From Streptomyces caniscabiei (GTDB taxonomy: Bacteria > Actinomycetota > Actinomycetes > Streptomycetales > Streptomycetaceae), in the NCBI RefSeq assembly GCF_014930365.1, contig NZ_JABXWI010000005.1, positions 1 through 64,000 of the forward strand: a stretch of 64,000 bases of DNA, in the 5' to 3' direction. Below the pieces are notes generated by a model that was not told where the DNA came from, made no database searches, and was given only the letters and a program-made list of their open reading frames with translations. Each line of letters starts with the position of its first letter. The first letter of the stretch is position 1. A program made the position numbers and the translations under genes. Below, piece by piece: positions 24,097 to 32,000 of the stretch.

Positions 24097-24816
24097 TCAG
24101 TGACCCATTCCCAGTCCGCCGTCTACGGGGATGACGGCTCCAGTGATGTACGAGGCGTCGTCCGAGGTGAGGAACCGCACCGTCGCGGCGATCTCCTCGG
24201 GCTGCGCGTAACGACCGAGCGGCACCTGCTTCACGATGCCCGCGCGCTGCTCGTCGGTGAGCACCTTGGTCATGTCGGTGTCGACGAAGCCGGGGGCGAC
24301 GACGTTGAAGGTGATGTTGCGCGAGCCCAGCTCACGGGCGAGGGAGCGCGCGAAGCCGACCAGGGCGGCCTTGGAGGCGGCGTAGTTGGCCTGGCCGGGC
24401 GAGCCGTAGAGGCCCACGACCGAGGAAATGAGGACGACGCGGCCCTTCTTGGCGCGCAGCATGCCGCGGTTGGCGCGCTTGACCACGCGGAAGGTGCCGG
24501 TGAGGTTGGTGTCGATGACCGAGGTGAAGTCCTCCTCGGACATACGCATCAGGAGCTGGTCCTTGGTGACGCCGGCGTTGGCGATCAGCACCTCGACCGG
24601 GCCGTGCTCGGCCTCGATCTCCTTGTAGGCCTGCTCCACCTGCTCGGGGTCGGTGATGTCGCACTTGACGGCCAGGCAGCCCAACTCTGTCAGGGCGGCC
24701 GGCGGCTCCCCCGAGCGGTATGTGATGGCGACCTTGTCGCCGGCGTCGGCGAACGCGCGGGCGATGGCGAGGCCGATGCCCCGGTTGCCTCCGGTGACGA
24801 GAACCGAGCGGCTCAA
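24097..24816 (-). CDS. fabG: 3-oxoacyl-[acyl-carrier-protein] reductase FabG
   Basis: 239 aa classical SDR: GGNRGIG cofactor motif (about residues 8-14), NAGVT, catalytic Ser in LISSVVGLYG, and YAASK; it ends in VIPVDGGLGMGH. It reduces beta-ketoacyl-ACP in fatty-acid synthesis. The start is a TTG with AAAGGAAAGG upstream; no nearer ATG/GTG precedes the fold. It is the first gene of the fabG-fabI operon, with a leader of about 100-200 bp containing an 8-bp hairpin. A separate regulator of this operon is not seen. Confidence 0.95.
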   Translation of the reverse strand: MSRSVLVTGGNRGIGLAIARAFADAGDKVAITYRSGEPPAALTELGCLAVKCDITDPEQVEQAYKEIEAEHGPVEVLIANAGVTKDQLLMRMSEEDFTSVIDTNLTGTFRVVKRANRGMLRAKKGRVVLISSVVGLYGSPGQANYAASKAALVGFARSLARELGSRNITFNVVAPGFVDTDMTKVLTDEQRAGIVKQVPLGRYAQPEEIAATVRFLTSDDASYITGAVIPVDGGLGMGH

Positions 24817-24844
24817 CGGATCACCCTTTCCTTAGCGGTCTGAA

Positions 24845-24873
24845 CGCCTGCCCGCATGCCTGGACGGCAGGCG
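24845..24873 (-). other. Hairpin in the fabG leader
   Basis: Perfect 8-bp inverted repeat CGCCTGCC / GGCAGGCG with a 13-nt loop, 29-57 bp before the fabG TTG start. It would form in the 5' leader; the function is unknown. Confidence 0.4.
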
Positions 24874-25067
24874 CCTTCCCTCGAAACCTATCGGTCCACT
24901 TCCCCCGGCGGGCATTCGAGCTGTGACAGTGGCACGGGGTAGTCGCTGTGGGGTCCCTACAGAAAGCCCGCCGACCACAGCCGGAAAGATGTGGTCCGGC
25001 CGGCCGCGGGCGCGACATGATCGGATCCGACACGCCACGACAACCGTTCGGCGACAGGGAGACCTCG

Positions 25068-26591
25068 GTGCCTCATTCCATCGACGAAGCCTTCACGGCA
25101 CTACCGCTGAGGGCATTGGCCGACGCCGCGCTCGCCCGCGCCCGTGCCCTCGGCGCCGAGCACGCCGACTTCCGGTTCGAGCGGGTGCGCAGTGCCTCCT
25201 GGCGGCTCAGGGACGCCAAGCCCGCCGGGTCGTCGGACACCACCGACCTCGGGTACGCGGTGCGGGTCGTGCACGGCGGGACCTGGGGGTTCGCGTCCGG
25301 GGTGGATCTGACGATGGACGCCGCCGCGAAGGTCGCCTCACAGGCCGTGGCCATGGCCAAGCTGTCCGCGCAGGTCATCAAGGCCGCCGGGTCGGACGAG
25401 CGCGTGGAGCTGGCGGACGAGCCGGTGCACGCGGAGAAGACCTGGATCTCCTCGTACGGGATCGACCCGTTCACCGTCCCCGACGAGGAGAAGACCGCGC
25501 TGCTCACGGAGTGGAGCACGCGGCTGCTGGCGGCCGACGGGGTCAACCACGTCGACGCCTCGCTGCTCACCGTGCACGAGAACAAGTTCTACGCGGACAC
25601 CGCCGGGACCGTGACCACCCAGCAGCGGGTGCGGCTGCACCCGTCGCTGACCGCCGTGTCCGTCGACGAGTCCAGCGGCGAGTTCGACTCGATGCGGACG
25701 CTGGCGCCGCCGGTCGGGCGCGGCTGGGAGTACCTGACGGGCACCGGCTGGGACTGGGACGACGAGCTGGCACGCATCCCCGAGCTGCTCGCGGAGAAGA
25801 TGCGGGCGCCGAGCGTCGAGGCGGGCGTCTACGACCTGGTCGTCGACCCGTCCAACCTGTGGCTGACCATCCACGAGTCCATCGGGCACGCGACAGAGCT
25901 GGACCGCGCCCTCGGCTACGAGGCCGCGTACGCCGGCACGTCGTTCGCCACCTTCGACAAGCTCAACAAGCTGAGGTACGGCTCCGAGCTGATGAACGTC
26001 ACCGGTGACCGCACCGCCGAGCACGGCCTGGCGACCATCGGGTACGACGACGAGGGCGTGGCGGGGCAGTCCTGGGACCTGGTGAAGGACGGCACCCTGG
26101 TCGGTTACCAGCTCGACCGTCGTATCGCCAGGCTCACCGGGCTCGGCCGCTCCAACGGCTGTGCGTACGCCGACTCGCCCGGACATGTGCCGGTGCAGCG
26201 CATGGCCAATGTGTCGCTGAAGCCGGACCCGGCGGGGATGTCGACGGAGGACCTGATCGGCGGGGTCGACCGGGGTGTCTACGTCGTCGGGGACCGGTCC
26301 TGGTCCATCGACATGCAGCGGTACAACTTCCAGTTCACCGGCCAGCGGTTCTTCAAGATCGAGAACGGGCGGATCACCGGGCAGCTGCGGGACGTCGCCT
26401 ACCAGGCGACGACGACCGACTTCTGGGGTTCGATGGCGGCCGTGGGCGGGCCGCAGACCTATGTCCTGGGCGGCGCGTTCAACTGCGGGAAGGCCCAGCC
26501 GGGCCAGGTCGCCGCGGTGTCGCACGGCTGCCCCTCCGCCCTCTTCAAGGGCGTCAACATTCTGAACACCACGCAGGAGGCCGGTCGATGA
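25068..26591 (+). CDS. tldD: TldD-family metalloprotease subunit
   Basis: 507 aa. The zinc motif HESIGHATELD (HExxxH) identifies the catalytic TldD half of the TldD/TldE protease, which processes peptides such as microcins and CcdA in E. coli. Conserved blocks RTAEHGLATIGYDDEGV and SWSIDMQRYNFQFTGQRFF are present. The GTG (MPHSIDEAFTALPLRAL) with GGGAG upstream is used. The partner gene pmbA/tldE follows. The junction between them carries a 33-bp duplication, so the original ATGA overlap is now separated by 86 bp. No RiPP precursor was seen nearby. Confidence 0.95.
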   Translation: MPHSIDEAFTALPLRALADAALARARALGAEHADFRFERVRSASWRLRDAKPAGSSDTTDLGYAVRVVHGGTWGFASGVDLTMDAAAKVASQAVAMAKLSAQVIKAAGSDERVELADEPVHAEKTWISSYGIDPFTVPDEEKTALLTEWSTRLLAADGVNHVDASLLTVHENKFYADTAGTVTTQQRVRLHPSLTAVSVDESSGEFDSMRTLAPPVGRGWEYLTGTGWDWDDELARIPELLAEKMRAPSVEAGVYDLVVDPSNLWLTIHESIGHATELDRALGYEAAYAGTSFATFDKLNKLRYGSELMNVTGDRTAEHGLATIGYDDEGVAGQSWDLVKDGTLVGYQLDRRIARLTGLGRSNGCAYADSPGHVPVQRMANVSLKPDPAGMSTEDLIGGVDRGVYVVGDRSWSIDMQRYNFQFTGQRFFKIENGRITGQLRDVAYQATTTDFWGSMAAVGGPQTYVLGGAFNCGKAQPGQVAAVSHGCPSALFKGVNILNTTQEAGR

Positions 26592-26680
26592 GCGTGCACC
26601 ACGGGATCTGCTGGGGGTCCGGGGGTCGTCCCCCGGGCGAGCACAGCCTGAACACCACGCAGGAGGCCGGTCGATGAGCG
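26562..26680 (+). repeat. 33-bp direct duplication at the tldD-pmbA junction
   Basis: Two identical 33-bp copies (26562-26594 and 26648-26680) encode the last residues of TldD (NTTQEAGR), its stop, the Shine-Dalgarno sequence and a start codon. The 53 bp between them contain a GGGGGT-CGT-CCCCC hairpin. The first copy's ATG opens a 29-codon reading frame that ends in the same NTTQEAGR, and its TGA overlaps the true pmbA ATG. Confidence 0.95.
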
Positions 26681-28077
26681 GGCGGAACACCAAGGCGCAC
26701 AAGCCGCACGAGATCGTCGAGCGGGCCCTCGAACTCTCGCGTGCCGACGGCTGTGTGGTGATCGCCGACGAGTACTCGACGGCGAACCTGCGCTGGGCGG
26801 GCAACGCGCTGACCACGAACGGGGTCACCCGGGGCCGGTCGGTGACGGTCGTCGCCACCGTCGACGGCAAGGAGGGCACCGCCTCCGGGGTCGTCTCGCG
26901 GGCCGCCGTCACGGCGGAGGAGCTGGAGCCGCTGGTGCGGGCCGCCGAGACCGCCGCGCGCGGCGCCGGTCCGGCCGAGGACGCCCAGCCGCTGGTCACA
27001 GGGGTGGCGCACTCCCCCGACTTCACGGACTCGCCCGCCGAGACCTCCTCCGCCGTGTTCACCGACTTCGCGCCGGCCCTCGGCGAGTCGTTCGCACGCG
27101 CGCGTGCGGGCGGCCGTGAGCTGTACGGCTTCGCCAACCACGAGCTGGTGTCGAGCTACGTCGGTACGTCCACCGGCCTCCGGCTCCGCCACGACCAGCC
27201 GAACGGGACGCTGGAACTGAACGCCAAGTCCCCGGACCGCAAGCGCTCGGCCTGGGCGGGACGCTCCACGCGGGACTTCAAGGACGTCGACCCGGCGGCC
27301 CTGGACGCGGAGCTGGCCGTGCGGCTGGGCTGGGCCGAGCGGCGGGTGCCGCTGCCCGCCGGACGGTACGAGACGCTGCTGCCGCCGACGGCCGTGGCGG
27401 ACCTGCTCATCTACCAGATGTGGTCGGCGTCGGCGCGGGACGCGGCCGAGGGCCGGACGGTGTTCAGCAAGCCCGGTGGCGGCACCCGGATCGGCGAGCG
27501 GCTGACCGAGCTGCCGCTGACCCTGCGCAGCGACCCGAACGAGCCGGGTCTGGAGTCCGCGCCCTTCGTGCTGGCCCACTCCTCCGGCGGCGACAGCTCG
27601 GTGTTCGACAACGGGCTGCCGCTGACGGCGACCGAGTGGATCAGCCGGGGCGAGGTCGCGCATCTGCCGACCACCCGGCACAGCGCGGGCCTGACCGGGC
27701 TGCCGGTGGTGCCGACGATCGGCAACCTGATCCTGGACGGCGGTGAGGACCGCTCCCTGGCGGAGATGGTCGCCGACACCGAACGGGGGCTGCTGCTGAC
27801 CTGCCTGTGGTACATCCGCGAAGTCGACCCGGCGACGCTGCTGCTGACCGGCCTGACCCGCGACGGGGTGTACCTCGTGGAGAACGGCGAGGTCACGGGC
27901 GAGGTCAACAACTTCCGGTTCAACGAGTCGCCGGTGGACCTGCTGGGCCGGGCCACGGAGGCGGGCCGCACGGAGAAGACACTGCCGCGCGAGTGGAGCG
28001 ACTACTTCACCAGGGCCGCGATGCCCGCGCTGCGGGTGCCGGATTTCAATATGAGTTCTGTCAGCCAGGGCGTATAA
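26674..28077 (+). CDS. pmbA: TldE/PmbA-family protein
   Basis: 467 aa. It has the overall PmbA/TldE layout without an HExxxH motif: an N-terminal domain, a central VFTDFAPALGESFARA... segment and a C-terminal beta-rich domain (GNLILDGGEDRSLAEMVADTERGLLLT; GEVNNFRFNESPVDLL). It is the non-catalytic partner that forms a heterodimer with TldD. The ATG has CAGGAGG 7 nt upstream within the duplicated 33-bp segment. Its end lies close to tyrS. Confidence 0.93.
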   Translation: MSGRNTKAHKPHEIVERALELSRADGCVVIADEYSTANLRWAGNALTTNGVTRGRSVTVVATVDGKEGTASGVVSRAAVTAEELEPLVRAAETAARGAGPAEDAQPLVTGVAHSPDFTDSPAETSSAVFTDFAPALGESFARARAGGRELYGFANHELVSSYVGTSTGLRLRHDQPNGTLELNAKSPDRKRSAWAGRSTRDFKDVDPAALDAELAVRLGWAERRVPLPAGRYETLLPPTAVADLLIYQMWSASARDAAEGRTVFSKPGGGTRIGERLTELPLTLRSDPNEPGLESAPFVLAHSSGGDSSVFDNGLPLTATEWISRGEVAHLPTTRHSAGLTGLPVVPTIGNLILDGGEDRSLAEMVADTERGLLLTCLWYIREVDPATLLLTGLTRDGVYLVENGEVTGEVNNFRFNESPVDLLGRATEAGRTEKTLPREWSDYFTRAAMPALRVPDFNMSSVSQGV

Positions 28078-28119
28078 CCTCGTACCTGATTACGACCCGA
28101 ACGAGGAGACACGAGAACC

Positions 28120-29388
28120 GTGACGGACATCGTCGACGAGCTGAAGTGGCGGGGACTGTTCGCCCTGTCCACCGACGAGGACGCCTTGCGCAAGGCGCTC
28201 GCGGACGGTCCCGTCACGTTCTATTGCGGTTTCGACCCGACCGCGCCGTCCCTGCACGTCGGGCACCTGGTGCAGGTGCTCACCGTGCGCCGGCTCCAGC
28301 AGGCCGGTCACCGGCCGCTGGCGCTGGTCGGCGGTGCGACGGGCCTGATCGGCGACCCCCGCCCGACGGCGGAGCGCACGCTGAACGACCCGGAGACCGT
28401 GGCCGGCTGGGTCGGCAAGCTGCGCGGCCAGATCGAGCCGTTCCTGTCCTTCGAGGGCGAGAACGCGGCCGTGATGGTCAACAACCTCGACTGGACCGAG
28501 GGCCTGTCGGCCATCGAGTTCCTGCGGGACATCGGCAAGCACTTCCGCGTCAACAAGATGCTGACGAAGGACTCCGTCGCCCGCCGGCTGGAGTCCGACC
28601 AGGGCATCAGCTACACCGAGTTCAGCTACCAGATCCTCCAGGGCATGGACTTCCTCCAGCTCTACCGGAGGTACGGCTGCACGCTCCAGCAGGGCGGCAG
28701 TGACCAGTGGGGCAACCTCACGGCCGGCCTGGACCTGATCCACCGCCTGGAGCCCGGCGTGGAGGCGCACGCGCTGGCCACTCCGCTGATGACCAAGGCG
28801 GACGGCACCAAGTTCGGCAAGACCGAGGGCGGCGCCGTCTGGCTCGACCCGGAGATGACCACGCCGTACGCGTTCTACCAGTTCTGGCTGAACGTGGACG
28901 ACCGGGACATCACCCGGTACATGCGGATCCTGTCCTTCAAGTCCCGTGCGGAGCTCGAGGAGCTGGAGAAGCAGACCGAGGAGCGGCCGCAGGCGCGGGC
29001 CGCGCAGCGGGCGCTGGCCGAGGAGCTGACGACGCTGGTGCACGGCGCCGCCCAGACGGCCGCCGTGATCGCCGCGTCCCGGGCCCTGTTCGGTCAGGGC
29101 GAGCTGGCGGAGCTGGACGAGAAGACGCTGGCCGCGGCGCTGTCCGAGCTGCCGTCCGCGAAGGTGACCGAGCTGGCGCCGGTCGTGGATCTCCTCGCGG
29201 AGGTCGGGCTGGTGCCGAGCAAGTCCGCGGGGCGGCGGACCGTGAAGGAGGGCGGGGCGTACGTGAACAACGTGAAGGTCACCGCGGAAGACGCCGTGCC
29301 GGCGTCGGAGGACCTCATTCACGGGCGGTGGCTGGTGCTGCGGCGGGGGAAGAAGAACCTGGCCGCGGTCGAGGTCATCGGGGCCTAG
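28120..29388 (+). CDS. tyrS: Tyrosyl-tRNA synthetase
   Basis: 422 aa class I synthetase. The HIGH-type motif appears as HVGH (DPTAPSLHVGHL) and the KMSKS-type motif as KFGKT (KADGTKFGKTEGG). The tyrosine-binding YxxxQ..D is represented by YQILQGMDFLQLYR. A C-terminal S4-like RNA-binding domain follows (KSAGRRTVKEGGAYVNN). It charges tRNA-Tyr with tyrosine. The GTG start has GAGGAG about 12 nt upstream. A TATAAC hexamer (28073-28078) at the end of pmbA may be its -10. It is followed by a dispersed repeat and a convergent membrane-protein gene. Confidence 0.97.
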   Translation: MTDIVDELKWRGLFALSTDEDALRKALADGPVTFYCGFDPTAPSLHVGHLVQVLTVRRLQQAGHRPLALVGGATGLIGDPRPTAERTLNDPETVAGWVGKLRGQIEPFLSFEGENAAVMVNNLDWTEGLSAIEFLRDIGKHFRVNKMLTKDSVARRLESDQGISYTEFSYQILQGMDFLQLYRRYGCTLQQGGSDQWGNLTAGLDLIHRLEPGVEAHALATPLMTKADGTKFGKTEGGAVWLDPEMTTPYAFYQFWLNVDDRDITRYMRILSFKSRAELEELEKQTEERPQARAAQRALAEELTTLVHGAAQTAAVIAASRALFGQGELAELDEKTLAAALSELPSAKVTELAPVVDLLAEVGLVPSKSAGRRTVKEGGAYVNNVKVTAEDAVPASEDLIHGRWLVLRRGKKNLAAVEVIGA

Positions 29389-29464
29389 GCGCGAGCGAGT
29401 TTGCCGGGGCATAGGCGCCGTAGGGGCGTGGGTGATCTGGCGAGTGCCGCTTCGGCGTAGTTGC

Positions 29465-29486
29465 TCGCGCAGTTCCCCGCGCCCCT
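29465..29486 (+). repeat. Dispersed 22-bp Streptomyces repeat, copy 2
   Basis: Identical 22-bp core to copy 1, followed by a GCCCC-TTTC-GGGGGC hairpin. It lies between the convergent tyrS and GlsB-like genes and may act as part of the terminator. Confidence 0.85.
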
Positions 29487-29495
29487 TTCGGGGGC

Positions 29496-29774
29496 TCAGG
29501 TCCGCTGTTTTCTCTTGCCCAGGGTCGCCATGTACGCCATGTCGCCCAGGGCCACGATGGCGATCGCGGCGACCAGCTGGAAGATGTGGCGGCTCCAGTC
29601 GATGCCCGCGGTCTCCTCGACACCGAAGCCGCGTGCGATCGCGTTGCCGACGACGGCGCCCAGCATGCCGAAGATCGTCGTCAGCCAGAGCGGGCTGTGC
29701 TGCTTGCCCGGGAGGATCGCCTTGGCCAGCAGGCCCAGCACGAATCCCACGATGATCGCCCACAACCAGCCCAT
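29496..29774 (-). CDS. GlsB/YeaQ/YmgE-family membrane protein
   Basis: 92 aa with three hydrophobic segments (MGWLWAIIVGFVLGLLA; LTTIFGMLGAVVGNAIA; IFQLVAAIAIVALGDMAYM) and the Gly-rich packing pattern of the transglycosylase-associated/GlsB family. It is an inner-membrane protein of unclear function, often stress-induced. The ATG (MGWLWAI) with GAGGCAGCC upstream is chosen; the longer frame adds 65 Arg/Ala residues that lack conservation. It converges on tyrS. Confidence 0.88.
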   Translation of the reverse strand: MGWLWAIIVGFVLGLLAKAILPGKQHSPLWLTTIFGMLGAVVGNAIARGFGVEETAGIDWSRHIFQLVAAIAIVALGDMAYMATLGKRKQRT

Positions 29775-30019
29775 GGCTGCCTCCTCGTACGGCTCGACGT
29801 GAGCATTACGCCCAGTCTCGGCCCGCCTGCGGTACGCCGCATGTCGGGCACGGCCGTACGCGACGCGGCGCATTTCCTCCACTCTCCGTGGAAGGTGACC
29901 CGGTCTCGTAGGCGGCGCAGACGCGGCGTAACGTGGAACGTGTCCGGACCGTGTTCCTGTGGCGGGCACGGACGGGCCCGGGCCGGGGAGCGTCCGATAC
30001 AGGCGGGTGGTGGAACGTG

Positions 30020-30391
30020 ATGCGGAAGCAGCACAACGTCGAGGTCTTCCGGATCACGGGTGCCCGGCAGGGCCTCGCCGACGACGTCCGCGGCCGGCAG
30101 CGCCGCTACATCATCTCGATGTCCGTGCGCACCCTCGCGGTGATCGCCGCCGCGGTCCTCTGGAACGTCGAACGGCACGTCGCGGTCGTCGCGCTGGTGC
30201 TCGGCGCTGTGCTGCCGTACGTCGCCGTGGTGATCGCCAACGCGGGCCGGGAGAACGCGCCCTCGCTGCCGTCCACGTTCGTCAGGGCCCCCATGCGACC
30301 GATGATCACGCCGCCCGCGGAATCCGTCGCGGAGGACGCGGCGGCCGATTCGGCGGGGCAGAGGCGGAGCGAGCCGCGCGAGCGGGCCTGA
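30020..30391 (+). CDS. DUF3099-family membrane protein
   Basis: 123 aa. The N-terminal RITGARQGLADDVRGRQRRYIISMSVRT motif and two adjacent membrane helices (about residues 31-50 and 53-70) define the actinobacterial DUF3099 family. The C-terminal 50 residues are Ala/Pro-rich and probably cytoplasmic. Function is unknown. The ATG (MRKQHNVEVFRITG) is chosen; a GTG one codon upstream is equally possible. The downstream hairpins near 30.55 kb may terminate its transcript. Confidence 0.85.
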   Translation: MRKQHNVEVFRITGARQGLADDVRGRQRRYIISMSVRTLAVIAAAVLWNVERHVAVVALVLGAVLPYVAVVIANAGRENAPSLPSTFVRAPMRPMITPPAESVAEDAAADSAGQRRSEPRERA

Positions 30392-30438
30392 GCGCGGGCC
30401 GTCCGGCAACCTCGGCGAAGCGGAATCCGGCCACCCGC

Positions 30439-30588
30439 CAAGCTCAAGAAAAGCTCAGATCAATCATGTAGTTCCTGTGCCGGGCAGAGGCCCACCCGTG
30501 ACATACTTCGAGAGCGCTCCGCATCCCCCGTCGGAGCGACAGACCGACGCCGGGCAGCTCCCCCCGTGGCTGCTCGGCGTCGCCTTTT
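30439..30588 (+). ncRNA. Candidate structured small RNA or terminator region
   Basis: Between two genes, a 7-bp hairpin (30515-30521 / 30532-30538) is followed by a 13-bp hairpin with one mismatch (30546-30558 / 30569-30581) and then a CCTTTTCT tract. That order, stem then T-run, is the end expected of a transcribed RNA. Two AAGCTCA repeats spaced 11 bp apart (30440-30446, 30451-30457) lie at the left end and could bind an OmpR-type regulator. It could equally be the terminator of the DUF3099 transcript; no promoter was identified. Confidence 0.4.
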
Positions 30589-30595
30589 CTGCGGC

Positions 30596-30601
30596 TAGGG
30601 T
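30596..30601 (+). promoter_or_regulatory. Candidate -10 of a leaderless transcript
   Basis: TAGGGT, 7 nt before the GTG of the next gene and directly after the hairpin/T-run, suggests transcription starts at the start codon. Confidence 0.4.
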
Positions 30602-30608
30602 CGACGTC

Positions 30609-30848
30609 GTGAACATCCTCAACGTCCCCGGGTCCGATCCTTCCTCCCCCATCTGTTCGGCCAAGGGGTGTCGGGCCGACGCGGTCTGGGTGCTCGCCTG
30701 GAACAACCCGAAGCTGCACACGCCGGAGCGGCGCAAGACATGGCTCGCGTGCGACGAACACCGGGAGCATCTGTCGCAGTTCCTGGGGGTGCGGGGGTTC
30801 TTGAAGGACGTGGTGAAGCTGGACGACTGGGAGGAGTCGGCGCCGTAG
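30609..30848 (+). CDS. Small conserved actinobacterial protein
   Basis: 79 aa. The core ICSAKGCRADAVWVLAWNNPKLHTPERRKTWLACDEHREHLSQFL contains three Cys (CSAKGC ... LAC) and conserved His residues that could bind a metal ion. It is soluble and lacks a known domain. The GTG (MNILNVPGSDPSS) is used because the conserved core starts shortly after it and a -10-like TAGGGT sits 7 nt upstream; a longer frame would run through the hairpin region. It converges on moaA with 6 bp between stops. Confidence 0.82.
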   Translation: MNILNVPGSDPSSPICSAKGCRADAVWVLAWNNPKLHTPERRKTWLACDEHREHLSQFLGVRGFLKDVVKLDDWEESAP

Positions 30849-30854
30849 GACCGC

Positions 30855-31844
30855 TCAGCCCCCGATCGCCGACATCGGCCGGTCGGGCTGGACGAACGAC
30901 GGGTCGTCGAGGCCCGCGCCCGCCTTCTTGCCCCACATCGCCAGACGCCAGATGCGGGCTATCTCCTCGTCCGGGGCGCCGGAGCGCAGCGCGGCGCGCA
31001 GGTCGGTCTCCTCGCGGGCGAAGAGACAGGTGCGGACCTGCCCGTCGGCGGTGAGGCGGGTGCGGTCGCAGGCGGAGCAGAAGGGGCGGGTGACGGAGGC
31101 GATGACGCCCACGCGGTGGGGGCCGCCGTCGACCAGCCAGCGTTCCGCCGGGGCGGAGCCGCGTTCGTCCCGGCCCTCGGGGGCGAGGTCGAAGCGGGTG
31201 CGCAGGGAGGTAAGGATGTCGCCCGCGGTGACCATGCCGTCGCGCTTCCAGCCGTGCTGGGCGTCCAGGGGCATCTGCTCGATGAAGCGCAGCTCGTAGT
31301 CGTGCTCGACGGCCCAGGCGAGGAGGTCGGGGGCCTCGTCGTCGTTGAGGCCGGGCATCAGGACCGAGTTGACCTTGACCGGGGTCAGACCGGCGTCGCG
31401 GGCGGCTTCGAGTCCTTCGAGGACGTCCTTGTGGCGGTCGCGCCGGGTGAGGGTCTTGAAGACGTCGGGGCGCAGGGTGTCCAGGGAGACGTTCACCCGG
31501 TCCAGGCCGGCCGCCTTCAGGGCCGTCGCCGTGCGCCTGAGGCCGATGCCGTTGGTGGTGAGGGACATCTGGGGGCGAGGGGCGAGGGCCGCCACACGCT
31601 CCACGATGCCGACCAGGCCGGGGCGCAGGAGCGGCTCCCCGCCGGTGAAGCGGACCTCCTCGATGCCCAGGATCCGGACGGCTATGTCGATGAGACGGAC
31701 GATCTCGTCGTCGCTCAGCAGGTCGGGCTTGGCCAGCCACTGCAGGCCCTCCTCGGGCATGCAGTACGTACAGCGCAGATTGCACCGGTCGGTCAGCGAG
31801 ACCCTCAGGTCGGTGGCCACTCGGCCGTAGGTGTCGATGAGCAC
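30855..31844 (-). CDS. moaA: GTP 3',8-cyclase MoaA (molybdopterin synthesis)
   Basis: 329 aa radical-SAM enzyme. The first cluster is C21-x3-C25-x2-C28 (DRCNLRCTYC). A second, C-terminal [4Fe-4S] cluster comes from CSACDRTRLTADGQVRTC, and the essential Gly-Gly ends the protein (SAIGG). With MoaC it converts GTP to cyclic pyranopterin monophosphate. GGGAGGGGG precedes the GTG start. It is monocistronic here; no other molybdenum-cofactor gene is in view. An ACAATTGT palindrome (31871-31878) lies just upstream. Confidence 0.96.
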   Translation of the reverse strand: MLIDTYGRVATDLRVSLTDRCNLRCTYCMPEEGLQWLAKPDLLSDDEIVRLIDIAVRILGIEEVRFTGGEPLLRPGLVGIVERVAALAPRPQMSLTTNGIGLRRTATALKAAGLDRVNVSLDTLRPDVFKTLTRRDRHKDVLEGLEAARDAGLTPVKVNSVLMPGLNDDEAPDLLAWAVEHDYELRFIEQMPLDAQHGWKRDGMVTAGDILTSLRTRFDLAPEGRDERGSAPAERWLVDGGPHRVGVIASVTRPFCSACDRTRLTADGQVRTCLFAREETDLRAALRSGAPDEEIARIWRLAMWGKKAGAGLDDPSFVQPDRPMSAIGG

Positions 31845-31942
31845 GTGGGCCCCCTCCCTCGCGGCGGATCACAATTGTTCGACATCTGCGAGCCTACGTG
31901 ACCGCGCCGACAACATCACCGGCCCGATCGCACAAGACGCGG

Positions 31943-31979
31943 CGAGGGGCCGCCGTAGAGATCTACGACGGCCCCCTCG
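31943..31979 (-). terminator. Terminator of the symporter operon
   Basis: A long imperfect inverted repeat (GAGGGGCCG...CGTAGA / TCTACG...CGGCCCCCTC) lies about 20 bp after the symporter stop on the minus strand. Confidence 0.8.
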
Positions 31980-32000
31980 TGACGGCGTCCCCCGGCGGAG

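Noticed and set aside
26588..26677. 29-codon frame as a real gene between tldD and pmbA
   Set aside because: It arises from the 33-bp duplication and has no independent coding signature; kept only as part of the repeat.
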